From positions 40,949,288 through 41,013,287 of the forward strand of contig JAYGXS010000003.1 in assembly GCA_036362985.1 (NCBI GenBank): DNA of 64,000 nt, written 5' to 3'. This document shows, one piece after another, positions 1-11,550 of the stretch; the first letter of the stretch is position 1; the number at the start of each line of letters is the position of its first letter. Below the pieces are notes generated by a model. It was not told where the DNA came from. It ran no database searches and was given only the letters and a program-made list of their open reading frames with translations. The translations under genes and the position numbers were made by a program. This DNA is from Ligula intestinalis (lineage: Eukaryota > Platyhelminthes > Cestoda > Diphyllobothriidea > Diphyllobothriidae).

Positions 1-570
1 GCAGCGTCTCGCTAAGTCCAGAGGGATCGACATGAAGAGCGAGACCACATCGAATGAAACCATGATTTCATCAGGTGAGACTTTGACTCCTTCAAGTTTG
101 AATTTTCATTGGAGTACTCCGAGTTCTTTATAAGTGGATGCAATTGGTGGAACAACCACTTACAGACTTTATAGTTGGGTGCACCGATCAAGGAGATTAT
201 CGGTCGCAGTGGGATGCCAATTTCGTGAACTTTTGGAAGTCCGTATATTTTGGCAATGGTGGGCTCGTCCTGTTTTAATGATTTAGCAAGACATTCTGGG
301 ATTAACTTCCTTCCTGCTAGGTGGTTCAGTGTTATGTCGATGCAAGGATTTTGCGATTTTTGGGGTCACTAGAAGAGCTTTGTATGTTTAAGCGTCTTTT
401 AAGATTGACGTCATCTTTTCTATGTAGTCCTGTTTTGTTCAAAATGGTAGTGGCTTGTAGATTCAGTGTAACATTTGGGAGAAATCTTCGTCCACTTCTG
501 CTCTTAGGTGTTTCCTTTCTCAGCCGACACATGGGTAATGGTCTCCTGTTAATTTTAAAATAGGTCTACA
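1..570 (-). mobile_element. Penelope-like element (PLE), reverse transcriptase fragment
   Basis: Read on the minus strand, 300 down to about 90 gives the PLE reverse-transcriptase signature IYGLPKVHEIGIPLRPI followed by ISLIGAPNYKVCKWL. The GLPK-H-x-PLRPI block and the S-x-x-GxPxYxxxKWL block are typical of Penelope-like RTs and separate them from LINE and LTR enzymes. The remainder up to about 570 is the N-terminal part of the same protein with frameshifts and stops. The catalytic palm and the endonuclease would lie left of the window edge. It is an old, non-functional copy. The family call is firm; the right boundary is approximate. Confidence 0.75.
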
Positions 571-1435
571 GGAAGCTGGCCTTGACGAAATTGCATGTTT
601 TCTTTTATTAGCTCTGTAAATTTGTGAAGTCGGTAGTGTGCATCTGTGATGAATGCTCCCAGCATTTCACAACCATAAAGAATAGCAGCTCGGAAGCCCA
701 GGGACGACTTTTTAGCTGGTTTCACCTGCACACACTTTGGCAGACTTTATAGCTTCAACATCGGTGCAAAAAGCATAATTGTTCCCGTTAAACTTTCGCG
801 AATCGCACACTTTTCCCATCGTCAAGCATAAAGCAAGATATTCCGCTCAAAGCTCATACGTCTGTGTTTAAATAGGGGCATCCCAATATATTTAATTGAG
901 AAAAGAAAGGCTTCTTTGGGAACCTTGAATCTTGAATCATGTAATCTTTAATCTGTTCATTCTTTACGTCAACAACTGCGTCTGTGAACTGGATTGTGAT
1001 TAACCTATATTTGTTAATGATATAAAGACTCTAATTGTCATCAGAAATGCGGCTGACGAAGACCATTTACAGGTGAAACTAAATCGAGAACAAGCTTGGT
1101 CGAAGGACTAGCTTTTGTAGCTTTATGCGAACAATCGCAATATCCTACGAGTTAGCCAACCTAGCTCTCAGAATTTCGTGGTTTATTGTCTGAATGGTAA
1201 TCAAACGCAAGAATTGGACGCACAGAAGGACTTGACTAAGTGGACTATGATATCGCTAAAGCCTTCAGTGCACTCTCCAAAAGTAGCCAAGTCCATGATA
1301 TCTATCCTATATCTTGTCAAATGGGCTTCCTCCGCCATTGATTAAGACAGTTGCACTACAAACGCTCATGAGGCAAAAACTCGAAAATGCTATCCAAGCC
1401 TCGAGACCTTGAACTGTGGATGACTTCAAGATCCC

Positions 1436-1796
1436 TAAAAAGGCTCAAAGGCAAGCAACAAAACTTGTGACCTGACTGGATTCATTACCTTTTGAACTAC
1501 GTTTACCTTATCCTGGTCTACATTCTTTGAGCTACAGACGGCTATGAGTTGATCTGATGCAAACATTTCGGATCATATATGGTCCCAACTGCCGTCTTCT
1601 ACTTCGATACTTTTTCAAGTTAGCGAAAATTACGGACTTGAGAGGTGATCCATTCAAAATTCTTGTAATTGGGGCCAGGCTGGATGCATGAAAACTCTTC
1701 TTTAGCAACAGAGTGGTCAAAGCTTTGGACGCTTTACATCTAGATGTTGCTAGGTCCGCTCCCCTTGGAGTCTTTGAGACAAAGCTAGGATAGGAG
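1436..1796 (+). pseudogene. Decayed CR1-like LINE, C-terminal end of reverse transcriptase
   Basis: One frame from 1439 reads AQRQATKLVT, then LPFELRL, SLSYRRL, then LRGDPFKILVIGARLDA and FFSNRVVKALDAL before a stop near 1795. This order (QRxATKLV, YExRL, SLxYRR, RGxPFK, FFSNRVV) is the conserved tail after the palm domain of CR1/L2-type LINE polymerases. Three in-frame TGA codons interrupt it, two of them where Arg is expected, which fits CpG decay of CGA. Upstream at about 1240-1270 a peptide resembling DxxKAF could be the RT motif A region but is too weak to rely on. It is dead, and belongs to the same broad family as the copy at 5.7-6.8 kb. Confidence 0.65.
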
Positions 1797-1799
1797 TCC

Positions 1800-4120
1800 C
1801 TCGTATAGCTGCCTACGGGGTAAATTCAAGAATAAAACCACACTTATGGCTTAGCAGAAGGTCAAATTTCCGCCTATCCAACCATCCCCGTGGTCATGTA
1901 AACCGATGAAAAGTGTTCTTATATTGCTATTAGTCCACAGATATCCCTTGCTGATCAATAGAAGTATATTTTGGTCGATTTTGCTCTCTCTTCATGCTTT
2001 TCAAATCTATTTATACTTCAGTAAAACAATTACAAGTTGCCTTAATTTTTTTCCTGATATGCACTTATTGCGCATTAAATCCACATTAACTACGTCTTAA
2101 TCACGCATTAAACCTTTAACAGCGATTCCCGTAAGAAAATTGGGCGGGGATATTTTCCACTGAACGGCCATACCAGGAATTTTTACTGAGGCTAGATTGG
2201 TATATTAATGTCCACTCTAACACCAGCTGACCTCTGTAGTCGTGTCACAGGCAAAATGACGCTTCATTTATGTAAAACCTTCTAATTTTGAGCAACATTC
2301 ATCTTGGAATATTTTCCTGCGTTAAACTTATTTCCTGTGAAACCCTCTTATATAGACTACCAAAGGACTGTTGACACTCGTGACGGATTCCCTATTTTCG
2401 TCATCCCATCGAGAGATTCGAAAATCGGCAAGGGCATATCATTCCTTATACAATAAAAAACTCCTGGTGGTCTTAACCCTTCTCTTCCATATGGCATTGG
2501 GGTGATAATTGTAGTGCTCTGAGCACACCCGCGACTAAGGCTCCCATATCATCGCCTTCTCATGGGATTTATATCGTGAACCCTACGACCCCGTCATCTT
2601 TGTTATTATAAGTATGCTGATGCTATCTACAATAGGTTCCCTCGTCTTGCCTTAAACACACTCTTCGACATGAAGCTCGTATTTTGTCTACATTTTCCTG
2701 CCATTAGCCACCGTTTTTCTCCTTTAAATCCTTAAAATCGGATATTAAATTCTAGAGTTTCCGCGAAAGACATAAACAGTTTTTTACATGATCTTCTCCT
2801 TTTTACTTTGTCCAACCTACTGGCTCATGTAATTTGGCACCACCAATGATCTGACGTTCTATACTACTGTACTTATACTTCTCTTGATGATTGCGTAGTC
2901 GTATATATTTACGATTTCTCACTACCTGACAGCTGCTGAATTTTCTTGTGCAGCCATGTAAACGAGCATGGTGTGCATTTTTCTACTGTTTCGATGCATT
3001 TGACAGTCACTGTATCACCAATATGGGCACAAAAGGTATTTGACTTTTTCCACTAATAAAACTGGACTGAAATGAAGAAGTCATTATCAACGTTAGAACA
3101 GGAATGTTAAAATTGAAAAATGACAAGCAAAAATCAGGATTTTGATTCTATATGCGCCGATCGGGGTAACAGTAAGAGCAGGACAACGACAACGGCGCCT
3201 CTTCTAAAGTTGCTACAGACTTCAGCACAGGCTGACCTATGCACGCAGGTAAGCAGACGATACAGAAGCTACCTCGTTTGCACATTTAAATGTAGATGAC
3301 AGGAGCCATCAGCCACCAAGATTTGCTTTAACTAGGTAGCCCGATTAGCTGTTGGCGTCATTTTCTCTCAGACACCTTGAGCATTTAGTTGAGTGCGAGG
3401 AGAAGAACTTGTCACAAGGAGCATAGGAAAACACCACAACAAGAGACTGAAGTCCAAATCAACTGAAGTGGAGGCCCAAGGCAGTTATTCCTCGAGATGA
3501 TTTTAAATCCAAATGGAGACTACATGAATCGCCAAAGTTCTCCTACAAATGACTAAGAATAATTTGCTCAAAAACAGAACGCAGCATTCCAAAATACTCC
3601 ACGGCTATATGCGTATAAGTAAAAAGAAAAGAAAAACAAATTCCCATGTTGAAGACTACTGTGGATGGTAAAATGTCTGAAAACAAGGATATAGCTGACT
3701 TTTTTATTTTTTTTCGATCACTCCACGAAATCGGCGCAATGTTCCTTTTATCGTCTCTGGAAGACTTGCGAACTACAAGCAACAGCTATAACTTATTTTG
3801 TTAAATTCGTATCCGAAGGGAGGAAGAGAAAACAAAAATGTGAACTGTCAATGACCGGACCAGACTCCATCCAGGCTGCCCGAAGTACATACCAGTGAAT
3901 TCTACTTAACTTTGCAACGCTGCTTCAAATTTAAGTTAATTTTTGAACACTTGCTCTTTTCCAACAACAGCGGTAGCCCGGCGCTAGTGATTGCTTGAAG
4001 AGGGGCATTAAGGGTCAATAGGTACAATTCCCAGATGCTCACAACATGTTATCAAACGTCAGATTTTAATCTCCTGAGAAATTAATTTCTGTTCGCGGTA
4101 TACATCAGTATATTTAATGT
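1800..4120. other. Gene-free stretch, nothing recognised
   Basis: AT-rich sequence with only short chance reading frames. I see no protein similarity, tRNA-like boxes, inverted repeats or obvious element termini. Confidence 0.5.
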
Positions 4121-4122
4121 CT

Positions 4123-4250
4123 TTAGGCGTTGACCGAAATTTTAAGTGTGTATTTGGGTTGAAACCCATCAACAACTGCAAGTGGATATTTCGCAGTGGC
4201 TGACGGGTTTCGACCCAAATATACACTTAAAATTTCGGTCCACGCCTATA
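4123..4250. repeat. Foldback (long inverted) repeat
   Basis: Left arm 4123-4171 and right arm 4200-4250 are near-perfect reverse complements, about 48 bp each, separated by a loop of about 28 bp. Matching segments include GACCGAAATTTTAAG on the left and CTTAAAATTTCGGTC on the right. Transcribed RNA would form a long hairpin. The right arm ends about 8 bp before the hammerhead ribozyme, so the two probably belong to one mobile unit, perhaps a PLE terminal repeat or a retrozyme/SINE-like element. No coding capacity. Confidence 0.8.
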
Positions 4251-4256
4251 GACCTT

Positions 4257-4336
4257 ATAGACCCACTGATGAGCTAGACCTTACGCAGCTGTATCAAGCA
4301 GCGGCAGAATACCGGCGAAACGCGTGTCTGGGCTTT
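4257..4336 (+). ncRNA. Hammerhead ribozyme (type I-like, short stem III)
   Basis: Both catalytic core boxes are present in the right order. CTGATGAG is at 4266-4273 and CGAAAC at 4316-4321, followed by GCGTGTC with the GTC cleavage triplet at 4326-4328. Stem I pairs CCCA (4262-4265) with TGGG (4329-4332) and may continue after a mismatch. Stem II starts G4273-C4316, C4274-G4315, U4275-G4314 and contains an inner hairpin GCTG/CAGC (4288-4291 with 4299-4302) capped by a 7-nt loop. Stem III is only AC/GT with a GCGT loop. This short stem III is known from hammerheads of schistosome satellites, PLE terminal repeats and retrozymes. Predicted self-cleavage is after C4328. Activity is inferred, not shown; the A4276/C4313 mismatch weakens stem II. 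Confidence 0.65.
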
Positions 4337-4339
4337 TAA

Positions 4340-5690
4340 GATAGTAGCTAGGCATTTAGTCTGGTAAGCTACACATGTTATCAAACCACAAGCATGGTTC
4401 CAAAAAGAAAAGTTCTGCATTACTAATTTGTGTCAATCTCTCCTGAGCACGACCCGAAATCTCGAGCATAGGCGTGCGGTCCACATCACCTGCATTGACG
4501 TTCAAAAGGCCTTCAAATGTGCTAAACTAAAGGTTTGTTCACAAGCTTCAAAGAATAGGAATCAAAAGTAACTTCATCACTTGAATTGACAACTTATTTG
4601 AGGGTTGACTGTAGGTTGTGTGCCTCGGCCAAGACAAGACAAGTATTGCTACATTTGGGAATGGATTTCTCCACGGTACAGCAGTAGACCTAATCCTGTT
4701 ATCTGTTAATTTTTTTGGCAGATCTGAATATTTAATTTGGCCCAACTGTGAAAAACTCGGTGGTCTCGGTGGGACTTGAAACCCCGCCAGTAGTGGAAGG
4801 CATTAGTACAGCCGACGCTCTATCCAGCTAAAGTGAAAAAATATCACGTGTCCAACTCTCCGTATGCGAAATATTTTCCACCTTACGAGACTAATGAGCT
4901 GCATACAATAGACCTGAAAACAAACAATCAAGTCCATGATACATTTTGTAGGGATGACATAAATATGTAATTAGTCGCGTCATCACGTCGAGTAACGGGA
5001 AAAAATTGAGGTCAGAAAATTTTGTGCACACACACCAGTTATAAGTTCAGTTTTACTCTTCATTGAGAGAAAGCAGAACTGTCGCATCCATAACAGCCGC
5101 TGAAGACTCCGTCCTGCCAAATGTGAAATCGAAGAGTTCTGAAACCACGAGTTCTGAAATAACTAACCATTCGATTACTCAGAACCTTTGCTATTAAGCT
5201 GTAAATAAAGGAGCTCATTCGAATAATTATTATTTCAGTAAGAAACTTATACGATCCTATATCGTTTCGAAAGTTACCCCCAAAATATGGCTTTCCTCGT
5301 TCTTCAAGTAAACAAATGCCGAAGTTTGAATTGGTGTGCGGTTGTGCTCCGGTACGTTTTTCACATTATTTCGTTTATTTCTGTGTCCCGCATTTGTGTA
5401 GAATTTATTTTACATCTGTTATTTTTAAAGGAAAATAAACAAAAGACCAATTTATCCTCGATAAAGTGCACGCCATTCGATAAATTTAGAATAACCGACA
5501 TTAATTTCTTAAAGAAGTGACCAATTTTTTGTTTTAATTTTTAACGCGAGCAAGAAGTATTCCTCTGTATCTCATAACATACTTGCGACTTTATTAAGAA
5601 TCAATTTTGGACCGCACTTCCTTATAGCATAGCCATGACTATGTACCCTGATAGCAGTGTCTAGGACCATTTGGTCCCTTTGCTGCATTA
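4340..5690. other. Gene-free stretch with a tRNA-like patch
   Basis: Read on the minus strand, about 4833-4757 gives TAGCTGGATAGAGCG and then GGTTTCAAGTCCC. These resemble tRNA A and B boxes, but the anticodon stem does not pair, so this is at most a tRNA-derived SINE head. Nothing else is recognised here. Confidence 0.35.
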
Positions 5691-6770
5691 ATGCAGCGCT
5701 GGGCCGTATTTCGTGCGGGGTTGGGAGAGATTAAAATGGTTATAACCTTCGCCAATCAGATTGCGGTTGGCGGAACATTTTATTGGTCTAGTGTACTAGG
5801 CGCATCGGAGATATTTGGACCTTGCTATCAGGGTATGACAGGGCGTGATGTCACAGGTGCCAACGACATAATCGCCCTGCAACAGGACCTTATCCAGTTA
5901 GCCTCTTGGGCTTCAAGTAACCAATTGCCGGTTAATGCTGCGAAATCGGCGTTCATGACAATAGGATCTACTGAGGTCGTCTCACCATACTCGCTCAACG
6001 GTGTCCCACTCCGACAAGTCACGGAATTCCGCGACCTCGGAGTCATGATACAAGACAACCTGAAAACAAACTGTCATACAGCCAAAATTCGTGCGGCTGG
6101 GCTTCGGTGCTTATGGATGTTGAGAAGGACTTTCTCTTTGTGGTCTCCCGCCATATTTAAAAAGCTGTTCTCCATCTACGTTCGGCCGGTCATCGAGTTC
6201 GCGGGCCCGGCCTACTTTCCTTGCTACGCAGGAGAAATGCTTGCACTTGAATCGGTGCAACGACTGGGTTCGAGGATGGTCCCACAACTGCGTGGACTTC
6301 CCTATGAAGCACGTCTTCGCAGTTTAAAATTGTTTTCCTTGGAGTATCGGCGACGTCGAGGCGATCTAATTTTTCTGTTCCGCTTGGTTGTGCTCAAACA
6401 CTACCCAGAGTTGGATTGGATCATCATTCGAAATTACAACGCCCGCACCCGAGGCCACCCCTTTCGCCTAGTCCAGCAACGTTCAGACCATCTACCTCAG
6501 AATTACCGGTTTTCCCGTCGGGTCATCAAAGACTGGAACTCCCTGAGCGAGGATATTGTCCAAGCAATGTCGGTTCCCAGTTTTGAAAGCCGCCTTGATG
6601 CCTTTTTTCTTATGGCCGTGGATGACAACATCTACTCAACCAGTCAGCGGTTCCCACTTCCTTTCGAGGATCGCCGTCCTGTTTGAGTTTATTTTTCTGT
6701 CTTGAACTATCTTTGAAGAGACTCCTCCGGGCCTTGGGCCTCTTGTCTTAAATATATTGAAATTGAACTT
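5691..6770 (+). mobile_element. CR1-like LINE, 5'-truncated 3' end with open C-terminal RT frame
   Basis: An uninterrupted 331-codon frame (5691-6686) carries the C-terminal third of a LINE polymerase. From about 5850 it reads NDIIALQQDLIQLASWA (the region after the catalytic YADD), then TEFRDLGVMI, LRCLWMLRRTFSLW, RPVIEFAGPAYFP, VQRLGSRMVPQLRG, LPYEARLRSLKLFSLEYRRR and FSRRVIKDWNSL. These are the conserved thumb and tail blocks of CR1/L2/Jockey-like LINEs. The palm with YADD is absent, so the copy is truncated and not autonomous. After the stop comes a short 3' end with AAATATATTGAAATTGAA (about 6749-6766), the simple A/T-rich tail expected for this group. It is the best preserved CR1-like copy in the window, so probably the youngest. 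The codons before about 5830 do not align with the family. Confidence 0.85.
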
Positions 6771-6789
6771 TTTATCAGAGAATATCGAC

Positions 6790-9580
6790 TGCGTCGTCCA
6801 TGTTCTCGGATTAACTAAGACGACAGCTCCTGCTTGAGAAGGCCCTGTCAAATTTGACGGCTTTTATCGCCATCGTAGCAAGCTGGTCGTCGGCAAATCA
6901 TTTCAGGGGCATGCTTCATATGCTTGGTAGAATTTATTCTTTAGTCCTCCTTAAACGTATCTTAGGTTAATTAAGCGCAGCAGGCATTGCTGTTCAACGT
7001 AGTCAATATAGAAGTTTATTGCCTTTCGTAGTTTGGAAAAGGTGATTCTAATAATTTACTAAACCGACTAGTTAGCTTAACTGTCGTCTTATCGACGATT
7101 GGGCGCTCATTGAGAAAGAACCCACCAGCCTAGAACTAGAACTTATCAGCAAAGGTTGTCTTCAACCCAAAAGGGTACAGGACTTAATTTTTGGGCTATT
7201 ATTTATCTTGTAGTACTCGATATTCTGTTGTAGAAACCACATCGACAAGAGGCAGTTCGGGCATTTATAAAGAATATTATCGCCAGCACACATGTGACAT
7301 CAGTTCATCGAATGTAAAAATTTATCCATTAAGTGCATTGTAAATTAGTTTTCATATTGTCAATTGCTGTACTTTATGACTTTCGATGTCGGCGTATTCT
7401 GGCCGACAGATAATATATGCGTTGGGCCAAGATAAGCTTATTTTTGAAGTTCTTCCTAGATATCTCTGCATGTATTCCAGATGTGAGTGGGATATAACCT
7501 GTTTAAACATTTAGGATGCGTCACTACTACTAGACATGAGTAGTTCCTTTCCATTTTAATTTACTGTCGCTGTTGATATGCCGTTTAGGTAAGCAATTTA
7601 TACGAAGGATCTATGCAACTAAGGCGTTACCACAATCAGTAGATGTCGGAACGTTTGCTGAGGTTTCATGCCCAGCTCACTGAATTCCTTATGTAATACC
7701 AGCTGAACAACACTGCCCCGATCATTTTTAGCCTACTGTCCCTGTGCTAGAATCCGAACGTGTGTCTGACGAGCCGAGTGCTTTTTTATGTTTCCTCGGC
7801 GCCAATAAGGGTCGAACTTTCTAAACAGATAGATTCGATTCACCAGTATATGTTGGCTGCATCGGTGAAGTATTAGATCGCAGTCCATGAGTATTGATGC
7901 CGACTACGTTGACAAAGTGCTGTGGGTGAGCCTCCGCACAGAAAGGCAATGTACTATATCTTAAGTGCGGAGACAGCGCAAGTGTTTCTAAACAGCGATA
8001 ACCGCCCCGAGTTTTGCCTTCAGAGCTCTCTGCTTAGTCACAATTTCCCTTGTACTGGACTGAACGAGCGATCAAGACAGAGGCCTATATTGGAATCAAT
8101 TAGGTGCTCACGGCCCTTACCCGTTCTCTTATAAATCATTGAAATCGGCCGGAATACCGACCTGTGACCATGCAAGATTTCCATGAAGACGATCTCTATA
8201 TGATGACGTGAGACATAGCCTGCACACTCAGCATGCAGATACTCCTCAATTTACGAACGAGTTACGTACCGAACACTCGTTCGTAACTCTAAATAATCCA
8301 TAGTTGTTATTCTACGTGGCAATATACTGTATTCAAATTTACATCCACACGTAAGCCTCATAATTATTGAGTTCACAAGTTTTCTTATCCTTAAATTTAC
8401 TGTACTATTTCAGAAAGGCAGTGAACACCATTTTGATTTTGATAGAACACCTCTTATCGACAGGCGCATGAACAAAGAACTAAGACGCTGCGGTTAGTAT
8501 GTGTTACGGTGCTGCGCAGCAGTGGTAGTAACTCGAATTCATACAAAGCGCAAGTGGCGCGCACAACATCATTTTTCGTTTTTGTCAGAACATTGAGGTA
8601 CAGCAAGCACAAATCGGACTTGCAGTCCAATTTGTCGTATTTCTAAAAGTTCGAAAGTAAAGAATTTTCTGTATATCCACCATCCGGAGGCGTTTGATTT
8701 ATGGTATCTTCGATCAATTCTCCAAACTAGTTTTTTCTATCGAATAAATATAGTTGACCTGAAGCTCAACACACAGACGGCGCCCTCCCTACTCGCCAAT
8801 CCAAATGGCTTGCAGTGTCGTATCACTATACCGATCCTGGTTGGCTTTACTTTATCGGGAATGCTAACCGATAAAAATAACCTTCTAGCGTGTCTTCACC
8901 CGGGCATTTCAACTGATTCTTTTACGGCTCGGCAATTTTGCGTAGTCTAACCATTAAAATATAGAAGTAAAGCCCCGCTAAATACTAGTTTTCTTTCTCT
9001 GCACGGAAAGTTGAAACACTGTTATTTCGAGCACGCAACTCTACGCTATGTGGAAGCAATCACACAGTTCTCGTAAACATTTGCAATGCATATGGATCGT
9101 GTTGTATACTCTATAGGCAAAATTAATGAATGGACAAATATGATTTATGATGAATAAAGGTTTCATGGTCCTAAACGATCTCATTAGAAACGTTTAAAAC
9201 CAAAAGATACATTTTCTTCAAGTACAAGATTTTAAGAAGGCGTAATTTTCTTTTAAACAAGTTCAAGAAGGAATGTTTTCGTCTGTTATTATATGTAAAT
9301 ATATTTAAATTTATAGGGACGTCGAAAATAAAAAAGGCGGAAAGCTTACTGCCTAAGCAGTCTTTTTCGAAGCATAAGTTTTTTGGCAGTTGATGAAAAG
9401 GAAGCTTTTTCAATAGTCTGCATCCTGACACGCCTGAAATATTTTAGGATGAAGCTGCACGCTTATTAATATTGAAACCCTGCTAGAGTACTTTTTCGAG
9501 TCGAACATGTATTTCAGAATTTCGGTTGACATTGAATGAGATGGAAAATCTACCGCAGATTAGATACTTGGCCAATCATC
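6790..9580. other. Gene-free stretch
   Basis: No gene or element recognised. The only clear structure is the short perfect hairpin at 8251-8286. Confidence 0.45.
8251..8286. repeat. Short perfect inverted repeat
   Basis: TTACGAACGAGT (8251-8262) and ACTCGTTCGTAA (8275-8286) are exact reverse complements around a 12-bp centre. No function can be assigned. Confidence 0.6.
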
Positions 9581-9587
9581 ATAACCC

Positions 9588-10045
9588 GACAATCATATGT
9601 GCTGCTAAACTGATAAAATGAAAAAATAATGATTGAATTATGTGTTACGCGAAGCTCTGCTACAGCGTCTGCCAGCCATCAACAAGCTACTAGCGTAGAT
9701 GACGATTATGACGAAGGAAGCATGTGATTTTCACTTGGACTGGTCACCCCTGACGACGCCTCAGGCTGACGGCGAAAAAATGGCTTCAGAAAGAGACCAT
9801 CTGATCGGTGTTATTGCACAGTCTGTACAAGTGACCTTTTGCGACTGAATATGTGCAGGAACCTACTGCACTCCATCAGTCTGGCGCGAGCTCACAATTA
9901 CTGTACCGCGTGGTAAGGATTTTACGCCAGCAACCCATTGTCTTGTCGATCTTCACAACTGCTCGACAATCATATGCGCTGCTGAGCTGAACAGGCGAGC
10001 AAAGTAATTGAATTATGTGTTAGGCGGAACTCTGTACCGGCAGAA
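9588..10045 (+). repeat. Two direct repeats about 374 bp apart
   Basis: The block starting CGACAATCATATGTGCTGCT at about 9588 recurs diverged at about 9962 (CGACAATCATATGCGCTGCT), and both continue to TGAATTATGTGTTA. Each copy is about 80 bp. They could be a tandem unit of about 374 bp or termini of a small element. No coding is seen between them. Confidence 0.6.
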
Positions 10046-11330
10046 ACTCTCGTACAACGTGCTCGCTGATAGCCACACCAACTTATTCGATTTTATTCAC
10101 GCTGTTACCTTTTTCATGCACCTCAAGTCATCCTTTTACCCTCAACACCATACTTGGAGCCTTTTACAACACTTGTTTTTGTATCAACGTTTTGAGTCGT
10201 TGCTTACATTTAAAACCGGGCTACTGTTCAGAAAAGAATGTCTTTAAAGAGCAGAATAGTTTGCTTCGTAAATCCCAGACAAGAATAAGCTTGAAACGGA
10301 AGTGGCAGTGAAAATGGAACTGCCAGTGTTCCGAGATCAGGCAATGTTGCCTTCAGTCGGACCACACGCCGACTTTCCATTCTGTCCCAACGAAAGTATT
10401 GCAATAAGCGCGGACTAGGTGGCCTTCCTGCCGTCTATCATATCTATTTTCTGGTGTTCTGCAACACTTTGAAAACTGACCTAAAGAGTTCCGAAGTCTT
10501 TACGATCCATACGGGATCTCAAAACAACATACAAGTAGCTTATTCACCCATAAATTTTGTGCGGCATTAGAAAAACTGAAAATACCCAGTTAGGTGGGAT
10601 TTAAGTAAATCGTCGGGGACGGTTATTGTGCTAGCCGAATGGCGAAGGTCACATTCTGACCACAGCAGCTGTTTTTATCTACACTGACCCTCCTCGTGAC
10701 AAACACCGACTCATAAGAAATGTTACTTTCCAAAACATAGATTTGTCACTATTGCGATTCCCTCTCTTTGTAGCATACCAATAACACTAACACCCAAGCA
10801 TAACGGGGACACTGATAACCATACTAGTAACGGTTGCACATTTGTCTTGATACTTCGGTCCCTTCGTACTATTTCTCTTGAAGACAGATGTAATTATGGT
10901 GATCCCTCAGTCTTCAGCGATTAGCTCCTCTCTCAAGTAATCAGAGCAGTAGAGTTCCAAAATCAGCGAGGCTACCATTCCCTTCAGACAGTTGGGAGGT
11001 CCTTGAGTTAATTTAGTCACTGTGGCTCTGCTGCCTTGTGATTTAAATGCATTTTTAGTTTCTCTTTTTGTCTGCACTGGAGATCAAATTCAAATTTTTG
11101 TGCCCAGAATTTCTATTGTGCAGCGATGCTACCCATGTAAGCATTGAAGAAGTCAACTTAGGCGAACAAACGTCATAGAATACTCATCGTCAGGCACATA
11201 CAATAATATAACGGAGAATAGCGTGAACAAAAGCCTAAACAATTGTCGGAAATCAGTTGAACCAACCTAGTTGCCGAAAACGATTTTCATATCACAGCAC
11301 GGGGGTTTTGTCAACAGTTCATGTGCTCGT
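10046..11330. other. Gene-free stretch, nothing recognised
   Basis: Only short, unsupported reading frames. No RT motifs, inverted repeats or tRNA-like boxes seen. Confidence 0.45.
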
Positions 11331-11334
11331 CGGA

Positions 11335-11550
11335 GTGTGGTTCTTTTCGTGCCAGCCACCTGTGGTCTCTCCCACCTGCAGTCCTTTTGACTTGGTCATG
11401 ACACCGACAGGTTATAGAGGAGGAAAGGGTGGTAGATGCAGCGTAGGTATTTCATCGGTGTTGTTACGCGCAACTCCCTGTCTCTGCACCTACCATGTTT
11501 TGAGACATGCAGTGGGCCTAATCGAAAATTGCGGTCGAAGAAAAATACGC
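11335..11550 (+). repeat. Dispersed repeat R1, copy 1
   Basis: Shares an ordered series of blocks with 50210-50440: CCAGCCACCTG, then CAGTCCT.TTGAC, GACACCG, GGTAGATGCAG and TCCCTG. Divergence is high but collinear. Partial copies are at 15840 (+) and 31060 (-). The GGTAGATGCAG block is the best conserved. It is non-coding; family unknown. Confidence 0.6.

Noticed and set aside
4757..4833. tRNA gene on the minus strand
   Set aside because: A- and B-box-like motifs are present, but the anticodon stem and acceptor stem do not pair. At most a SINE head.
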